Below the pieces are notes generated by a model. The model searched no databases. It was not told the origin of the DNA and saw nothing but the letters and a program-made list of their open reading frames with translations. A program made the translations under genes and the position numbers. From the NCBI GenBank assembly GCA_030540195.1, contig JAUNWT010000015.1, positions 1 to 35,003 on the forward strand: 35,003 nt of DNA, written 5' to 3'. Source of the DNA: Bacillota bacterium (GTDB taxonomy: Bacteria > Bacillota_I > Bacilli_A > Erysipelotrichales > Coprobacillaceae). Positions 30,670 to 35,003 of the stretch are shown here, in pieces; within the stretch, counting starts at the first letter, position 1, and every line of letters starts with the position of its first letter.

Positions 30670-31155
30670 CTATTTTTGAATTTCAATAATAGTATCAGTT
30701 ATCATTTTATTCCCTTCGCATGTTTTCACAGAAGAATATTCTTGAGAATTAGTAACTACAAATAAAACTGTAGCATCATATCCACTTTCTTTGACACCAT
30801 CAAAATCAACTTCCAAAAGTTTATCTCCTTGTTTTATTTTGTCTCCTTGTTCTTTTAAGGCGTTAAAATATTTACCATTTAATTCAACTGTATCAATTCC
30901 TACATGAATAAGAATATCTACCCCATCATTCGTAGTAATACCAATTGCATGTTTAGTAGGAAAAAAAGTTTTTATTACTCCATTAACAGGAGATACCAAA
31001 GTATTTTCTTCAGCAATAATTCCTACACCTTTTCCTAATGCTTCCTCTTTAAATAATGGGTCATTTGTCTTAGTTATATCAACAACATTCCCTTTTACAG
31101 GGGAACAAATATTATAATTTTCTACTTTTTTCGCTTTAAATTTATCAAATATCAT
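30670..31155 (-). CDS. PTS glucose-type EIIA (Crr family)
   Basis: 161 aa soluble phosphocarrier. It accepts phosphate from HPr on His84 in ILIHVGIDT, assisted by His69 in FFPTKHAIGI, and passes it to the IIB domain of the IIBC protein nearby. The lipoyl-like barrel motifs SPVKGNVVDI and GKGVGIIAEENTLVSPVNG are clear. AAGGAG precedes the ATG. It is separated from the deoR gene by a hairpin that may lower its expression. Its stop overlaps the ribosome binding site of the damaged epimerase. Confidence 0.93.
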   Translation of the reverse strand: MIFDKFKAKKVENYNICSPVKGNVVDITKTNDPLFKEEALGKGVGIIAEENTLVSPVNGVIKTFFPTKHAIGITTNDGVDILIHVGIDTVELNGKYFNALKEQGDKIKQGDKLLEVDFDGVKESGYDATVLFVVTNSQEYSSVKTCEGNKMITDTIIEIQK

Positions 31156-31176
31156 TTTTCTTCTCCTTATTTAAAA

Positions 31177-31200
31177 GCGAGTACACTATCAGTGACTCGC
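31177..31200 (-). terminator. Hairpin between deoR-type gene and PTS IIA
   Basis: GCGAGT (31177-31182) and ACTCGC (31195-31200) with inner CACT/AGTG and one bulged A. On the minus strand TTTTAAATAA follows. It may be a partial terminator or mRNA-processing site inside the sugar operon. Confidence 0.5.
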
Positions 31201-31224
31201 CAATTTTCATAATATAATTTCTAG

Positions 31225-31965
31225 CTATAATTCAGTAATTATTGAAACTTTCTCATTTAATTTTGTATCATTTTTATCCGAAATTACAATTACATCATCT
31301 AAATCAAATGCTTTTACATTTGATAACTTATGGAACTTAGAACTGTCACATACAAGATAAATTTGATCTGAATGTCTTTTTACCATTCTTTTTTTTGTTG
31401 CTTCTTCTATAGTAGGTGTTGTAACGCCTAATGTTTCATCTATCCCATTAGCTCCTAAGAATGATTTATTAAAATATAGGTTTTTTAATAAATCTTCTGT
31501 AAATGGTCCAGTTAATGAAGAGGTGATGGGATTATATCTACCTCCAAGCACAAATATATCAGCTATTACATTTTCATTTATAGAAAACACATCTGTATTC
31601 GTAGTATAAATCGTAATTTTTTTTCCGATAATATATTTTAAAATCATTGTACATGTTGATCCTGAATCAAGATATATTGTATCTCCATCCACAATTAATT
31701 CAGATGCCATTCTAGCAATCTTTTCCTTTTTTTCACTTTCTAATGTATTTTTCGTTGAAATTGGTATTTCTCCAATTGTAGATATTTTTTTAAAAGCACC
31801 ACCAGAGAAAGATTCTATTTTCCTATTTTTTTCAAGTTCCTTTAGATCTCTTCTCAAAGTTGAAACGGATACACCATCAAATATTTTTTGTAATTCATCT
31901 ATTTTTACAAGTTCTTTTTCTTCAATAATACTTAAAATTTTCTTTTGTCTTTCATATGGAATCAT
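31225..31965 (-). CDS. DeoR-family transcriptional regulator
   Basis: 246 aa. N-terminal winged helix (YERQKKILSIIEEKELVKID, split here; recognition helix VSVSTLRRDLKELE at about 32-45). C-terminal DeoR sensor domain with GDTIYLDSGSTC, FLGANGIDE and VCDSSKFHK, which binds sugar phosphates. It is in the middle of the sugar operon, 64 bases after PTS IIBC, and is likely the local repressor. The 10-bp phased repeats ahead of the operon promoter are a good candidate for its binding site, since some DeoR-family proteins such as IolR use tandem direct repeats. Confidence 0.93.
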   Translation of the reverse strand: MIPYERQKKILSIIEEKELVKIDELQKIFDGVSVSTLRRDLKELEKNRKIESFSGGAFKKISTIGEIPISTKNTLESEKKEKIARMASELIVDGDTIYLDSGSTCTMILKYIIGKKITIYTTNTDVFSINENVIADIFVLGGRYNPITSSLTGPFTEDLLKNLYFNKSFLGANGIDETLGVTTPTIEEATKKRMVKRHSDQIYLVCDSSKFHKLSNVKAFDLDDVIVISDKNDTKLNEKVSIITEL

Positions 31966-32029
31966 ATTTTAAATACACCTGCTTCCTGTTTATAAGGATA
32001 ACATATTTTCCATAATTTATAAAACAATA

Positions 32030-33394
32030 CTATGCGAGTTTGTCTTCTTTGTTTGTAAACATATATCCTAATACTGCTCCAACAATAGTAGCAATTAATA
32101 AACCAATTGCACCATGAATAACATTTGCATTATTTACGATAAATGCTGGGAATGTTGTTACACTACCAAAAACAAATGCATTTGTAACAACCTTCATTAA
32201 TCCTAAATAAGCGCCACCTACAGCACCACCAATAATTTGTGCTAAGAACAATTTCTTATTTTTTACTAACATACCAAATAAAGTTGGTTCAATAATTGCA
32301 GATAATGCAATTGTGATAATACCTGTTAATGAAAATCCTTTTAATTGAGGATCTTTAGCTTTTAAATAAACACCTAAAGCTGTCCCAATTACTGCAAAGT
32401 TACATGCAAATGTTAAAGGACAAATGTAATCATAACCAAATTGAGAAATATTATTAATCATAATTGGATTAACCGCCCAATGCACACCAAAACTTACAAG
32501 GACACTCCATCCACCACCAATTAAGACACCAGTTAAAACTCCACTACGTTCAATTAACCAGTTAACAACATTTGCAATACCTTCTCCTACATAAACTCCA
32601 ATTGGACCAATGACAATTAATGTTAATGGAACCATTACTACTAAAGATACAAGTGGAACAATAACTAATTTTAATGTTTCAGGAACTTTTCTATCTAAAA
32701 ATTTATATAAGAAAGAATATGCCCAAATTGTAATAATAATAGGTAAAACTGTAGAGTTATAATTCATTAAAACTGTTGGAATACCAAAGAATGAAGTTGT
32801 TGCTCCATTTCCAACATTTCCCATTAATCCAATTAAATCTGGATGAAGTAAAGCAGCCCCAATAAGTGCTGAAATATAAGGACTTGCACCAAATCTTTTA
32901 CCAGATGTAAATGCTAATAGAACTGGTAAGAAATAAAATACTGCCATAGATGTTGAATATAAAATAGTATAAGTTCCACTACCTTCTTTAATCATTCCTA
33001 ATTGTACAGCCAAAATCAATAAACCTCTTAAAATTCCTGATCCGGCTAAAGCAGGTAATAATGGTGCGAAAATTGCAGAGATTGCCGAGAAAACTTTACT
33101 TATAATCCCTTCATCTTCATTATTTTCTGTCATTTCAACATTTCCATTACCTTTTACTAATTTTTCAAATTCTTCAAAAACATGAGGAACTTCAATTCCA
33201 ATAAGTACTTGATATTGTCCAGCTTTATTGATGACATTAACAACACCATCTACCGCTTTAACATCTTCATCATTTGCTAATGTTTCATCTTTCAAATTTA
33301 ATCTTAAACGTGTTGCACAATGTGACATATTTGATATATTTTCAACGCCACCAACATGTTCAAGAATACCTTTTGCAGTTTCTTTATAATTCAT
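32030..33394 (-). CDS. PTS EIIBC permease, glucose/beta-glucoside superfamily
   Basis: 454 aa. N-terminal IIB domain (about 1-85) with phospho-accepting Cys26 in SNMSHCATRLRLNL. A IIC membrane domain with about ten helices follows (about 105-450). It includes FGVHWAVNPI and the IIEPTLFG motif of the substrate site. It takes up and phosphorylates a sugar, with IIA supplied by the separate gene downstream. ATG 33394 is chosen because AAAGGAGGAG lies upstream, and nine extra codons in the open frame are not needed. It overlaps the epimerase gene by 11 bases. The substrate cannot be read from sequence; the neighbours suggest allose, allulose or a glycoside of them. Confidence 0.93.
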   Translation of the reverse strand: MNYKETAKGILEHVGGVENISNMSHCATRLRLNLKDETLANDEDVKAVDGVVNVINKAGQYQVLIGIEVPHVFEEFEKLVKGNGNVEMTENNEDEGIISKVFSAISAIFAPLLPALAGSGILRGLLILAVQLGMIKEGSGTYTILYSTSMAVFYFLPVLLAFTSGKRFGASPYISALIGAALLHPDLIGLMGNVGNGATTSFFGIPTVLMNYNSTVLPIIITIWAYSFLYKFLDRKVPETLKLVIVPLVSLVVMVPLTLIVIGPIGVYVGEGIANVVNWLIERSGVLTGVLIGGGWSVLVSFGVHWAVNPIMINNISQFGYDYICPLTFACNFAVIGTALGVYLKAKDPQLKGFSLTGIITIALSAIIEPTLFGMLVKNKKLFLAQIIGGAVGGAYLGLMKVVTNAFVFGSVTTFPAFIVNNANVIHGAIGLLIATIVGAVLGYMFTNKEDKLA

Positions 33395-34340
33395 TTTTTT
33401 CTCCTCCTTTAAAGAATCCAAGCATTAACTTACTAGCTGCAATAGCATCATTTCTATCTATAATAGATTGAATATAGTCTAATCCAACTTTATCTATTAA
33501 GTCATTCATATAATTAATCATTTCAATGTTTCTTTCACATTCTGCCGCAGCTTCTTCGATAACAGGGAATGTATCAAAATAAATTGCATTTTTATAACCA
33601 TGTTTTTTAAAATAATAAAGCATTTCTAAAGTTTTAAATGGAGTTGATGTTCCAATCATCAAGCCGTCATCATGTACCCCGTAACCATCATTTAAATGAA
33701 TACCATAAAGTTTATTTCGACTTCCAAAAATATCTGCAGCAAATGCAGGATTTTCATGTTTCATTAACATATGACAATAATCTAATGTTACTCCAATATT
33801 ATCTCTATCAATATCATTTAGCATCATTCCTGTAACACCCATTGAATCAATAAATGCATATGATCTTTCTTCATATGGTTTATATTCAATACTTATTTGT
33901 AAATCAGGTGCATAATCACAAACTTCTTGGAATGCATGAACTAATTGATCCCAAACTTTTTTATAGTTGATTTGAAAACTATAATCAAATCCATCAAAAC
34001 CTAACCATATTGTAACAACTTTTCCCCCTACATCCCTACAGTAATCTGCAGCATCTTTACATAATTGAAGTGCATCTTTTGCAAGCTCAGGGTCAGAATT
34101 TCCTAATTCACCATTAATAAATTTATTTCTAAATCTAAGTGCAACACCATTTAATTTTAAATCATATTTGTTTAATAATGATTTCATGGTATTTGCATCA
34201 TAACCTTTAACATGTTCTGGATAATTTAAATCAACATATCCCAATCCAACTTTCTTAAAATCTGAAAATGATTTTTCTAAATCATATCCTTCTATTCTTA
34301 AATAAGAATTAATTCTTGTTGCTAATTTCATTCTTTTCAT
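33384..34340 (-). CDS. Sugar isomerase/epimerase, TIM-barrel (AP-endonuclease 2 superfamily)
   Basis: 318 aa, cytoplasmic. It has the xylose-isomerase-like barrel of tagatose epimerases and sugar-phosphate isomerases. A metal quartet can be read in order: Glu in SIEYKPYE, Asp in TLDYCHML, His in GIHLNDGYG and Asp in IYFDTFP. An Asp as fourth ligand resembles L-rhamnose isomerase-type enzymes more than the Glu of tagatose 3-epimerase. The substrate is unknown. It is the first gene of the operon, about 15 bases after the predicted transcription start. GGGAGG is only two bases from the ATG at 34340; ATG 34331 at eleven bases is an alternative start. Confidence 0.88.
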   Translation of the reverse strand: MKRMKLATRINSYLRIEGYDLEKSFSDFKKVGLGYVDLNYPEHVKGYDANTMKSLLNKYDLKLNGVALRFRNKFINGELGNSDPELAKDALQLCKDAADYCRDVGGKVVTIWLGFDGFDYSFQINYKKVWDQLVHAFQEVCDYAPDLQISIEYKPYEERSYAFIDSMGVTGMMLNDIDRDNIGVTLDYCHMLMKHENPAFAADIFGSRNKLYGIHLNDGYGVHDDGLMIGTSTPFKTLEMLYYFKKHGYKNAIYFDTFPVIEEAAAECERNIEMINYMNDLIDKVGLDYIQSIIDRNDAIAASKLMLGFFKGGEKNEL

Positions 34341-34361
34341 TACCTCCCTTTGACAGTTTCA

Positions 34362-34390
34362 ATATTAGCACACAAAGATAGCGTTTTCAA
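34362..34390 (-). promoter_or_regulatory. SigA-type promoter of the sugar operon
   Basis: TTGAAA (34390-34385), 17-bp spacer, TAATAT (34367-34362). Transcription should begin near 34355, just ahead of the GGGAGG ribosome binding site. Confidence 0.8.
34376..34389 (-). promoter_or_regulatory. cre site (CcpA operator) over the promoter
   Basis: TGAAAACGCTATCT matches the Bacillus cre consensus TGWAARCGYTWNCW at every position. It overlaps the -35 box and the spacer, where CcpA binding would block transcription under glucose. Confidence 0.75.
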
Positions 34391-34430
34391 TCATTTTATT
34401 TCATTTTTTTTCATTATTTTTCATTTATTT
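34391..34430 (-). promoter_or_regulatory. Four tandem decamers in 10-bp phase, candidate operator
   Basis: On the + strand the decamers are TCATTTTATT, TCATTTTTTT, TCATTATTTT and TCATTTATTT, abutting one another and the -35 box. A fifth, TCGTATTTAT, follows. On the operon strand each reads as ending AATGA. All copies face the same side of the helix. Upstream, 34441-34510 is A/T-rich with TGA kept at similar 10-bp spacing, otherwise without genes. Confidence 0.65.
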
Positions 34431-34517
34431 TCGTATTTATATGATTTTATATGAATTTTATTTGATATTTATTAAATATAATTGAATTAATTTGAATTTT
34501 TTTGATTATAATTAAAA

Positions 34518-34554
34518 AAGGAAACTTTTCTTCTGTCATCAAAAAAATTTCCTT
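34518..34554 (-). terminator. Hairpin guarding the sugar operon
   Basis: AAGGAAA (34518-34524) and TTTCCTT (34548-34554) with extra TTTT/AAAA pairing inside. On the minus strand T residues follow. It would stop transcripts from the tRNA operon entering the sugar promoter region. Confidence 0.5.
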
Positions 34555-34661
34555 AAACATTTATGTCTATATTAAATAAAAATATTTTATAAACAATACT
34601 ATTTTTTCAAAATCACAACATGTAATCGTAAATAACATATTATGTTTCATCTTTATAAAAC

Positions 34662-34685
34662 AAAAAAACATCGATTTCTCGATGT
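34662..34685 (-). terminator. Terminator of the tRNA operon
   Basis: ACATCGA (34668-34674), TTTC loop, TCGATGT (34679-34685), followed on the minus strand by seven T. It lies about ten bases after tRNA-Leu. Confidence 0.85.
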
Positions 34686-34695
34686 CTCTTACATT

Positions 34696-34780
34696 TGGTG
34701 CGGGCGACAGGAATCGAACCTGCACGCCGAAGGCGCTAGATCCTAAGTCTAGTGCGTCTGCCAGTTCCGCCACGCCCGCA
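34696..34780 (-). tRNA. tRNA-Leu (UAG)
   Basis: 85 nt with encoded CCA (34696-34698). The acceptor stem is TGCGGGC/GCCCGCA. The anticodon stem CTAGA/TCTAG has loop CTTAGGA, giving anticodon UAG. The long variable arm GCGCCTTCGGCGT marks a class II tRNA. It is last in the tRNA operon. Confidence 0.95.
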
Positions 34781-34786
34781 TTGAAA

Positions 34787-34862
34787 TGGTGACCCGCAGG
34801 CGACTCGAACGCCTGACCCTCTGATTAAAAGTCAGATGCTCTACCAACTGAGCTAGCGGGTC
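34787..34862 (-). tRNA. tRNA-Lys (UUU)
   Basis: 76 nt with encoded CCA. Acceptor GACCCGC/GCGGGTC. The anticodon arm CTGACTTTTAATCAG gives UUU. Six bases upstream of tRNA-Leu. Confidence 0.96.
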
Positions 34863-34868
34863 ATAATA

Positions 34869-34944
<76 letters not shown>

Positions 34945-34955
34945 ATTTAAAAAAA

Positions 34956-35003
34956 TGGTGGAGGTTAACGGGCTCGAACCGCTGACCCTCTGCTTGTAAG
35001 GCA
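34956..35003 (-). tRNA. tRNA-Val (UAC), partial
   Basis: The 3' part from the anticodon arm to the encoded CCA. Loop CTTACAA gives anticodon UAC, and the T arm GCGGTTCGAGCCCGT and acceptor strand TAACCTCC are present. The 5' half lies beyond the window edge. Confidence 0.88.

Noticed and set aside
34567-34773. Open frame of 68 codons on the minus strand beginning MAELADALDLGSSAFGVQV
   Set aside because: It is the translation of the tRNA-Leu gene and its terminator, a well-known false ORF.

Overview
The window is AT-rich, and its leaders carry strong GGAGG-type ribosome binding sites, SigA-like promoters and short hairpin-plus-T terminators. This indicates a low-GC Gram-positive bacterium (Firmicutes/Bacillota). 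The V/A-type ATPase operon, PTS sugar block, two-subunit fumarase and alr beside a ydcC-like gene fit an anaerobic gut-type lineage such as Erysipelotrichia. The lineage is inference. No phage, insertion sequence, CRISPR array or replication origin was seen.

Layout. Positions 1-6770 hold the tail of a + strand gene, alr, a YdcC/LolA-like protein, a DUF378 membrane protein, a HAD phosphatase with deoD, two nearly identical thioredoxin-like lipoproteins, and a + strand operon (unknown protein, NfeD, SPFH/stomatin). Positions 6809-9803 hold asnB, a small unknown gene and aroD. Positions 9890-20030 are one minus-strand V/A-type ATPase operon in the order H/G stalk, C, a short second I-like subunit, I, K, F, E, A, B, D. 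It has a clear promoter, a structured leader of about 240 nt and a terminator. Positions 20176-25362 hold a Xaa-Pro aminopeptidase, a MetE-like (YxjG/YxjH) methyltransferase, a stand-alone ATP-cone protein and a B12/radical-SAM DUF4080 protein. Positions 25400-28933 form a minus-strand unit: RpiR regulator, fumarase alpha and beta, VanY-like carboxypeptidase. mscL (29213-29656) has a C-terminal zinc ribbon.

Positions 29788-34390 are a minus-strand sugar operon: TIM-barrel isomerase/epimerase, PTS IIBC, DeoR regulator, PTS IIA, a damaged allulose-6-phosphate epimerase (AlsE-like) and RpiB. The gene set suggests an allose/allulose-type route: PTS uptake and phosphorylation, RpiB isomerisation, then AlsE epimerisation to fructose 6-phosphate. 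Its promoter overlaps a perfect match to the CcpA cre consensus and is preceded by four decamers in exact 10-bp phase, plausibly a DeoR-family operator. The window ends in a tRNA operon (Val partial, Thr, Lys, Leu).

The items most worth a second look are the truncated second I subunit of the ATPase, the pseudoknot-capable ATPase leader (possibly ion-sensing), the epimerase with an in-frame core deletion and an ACG where ATG is expected, the phased operator array, and the thioredoxin-like pair that looks homogenised by gene conversion.
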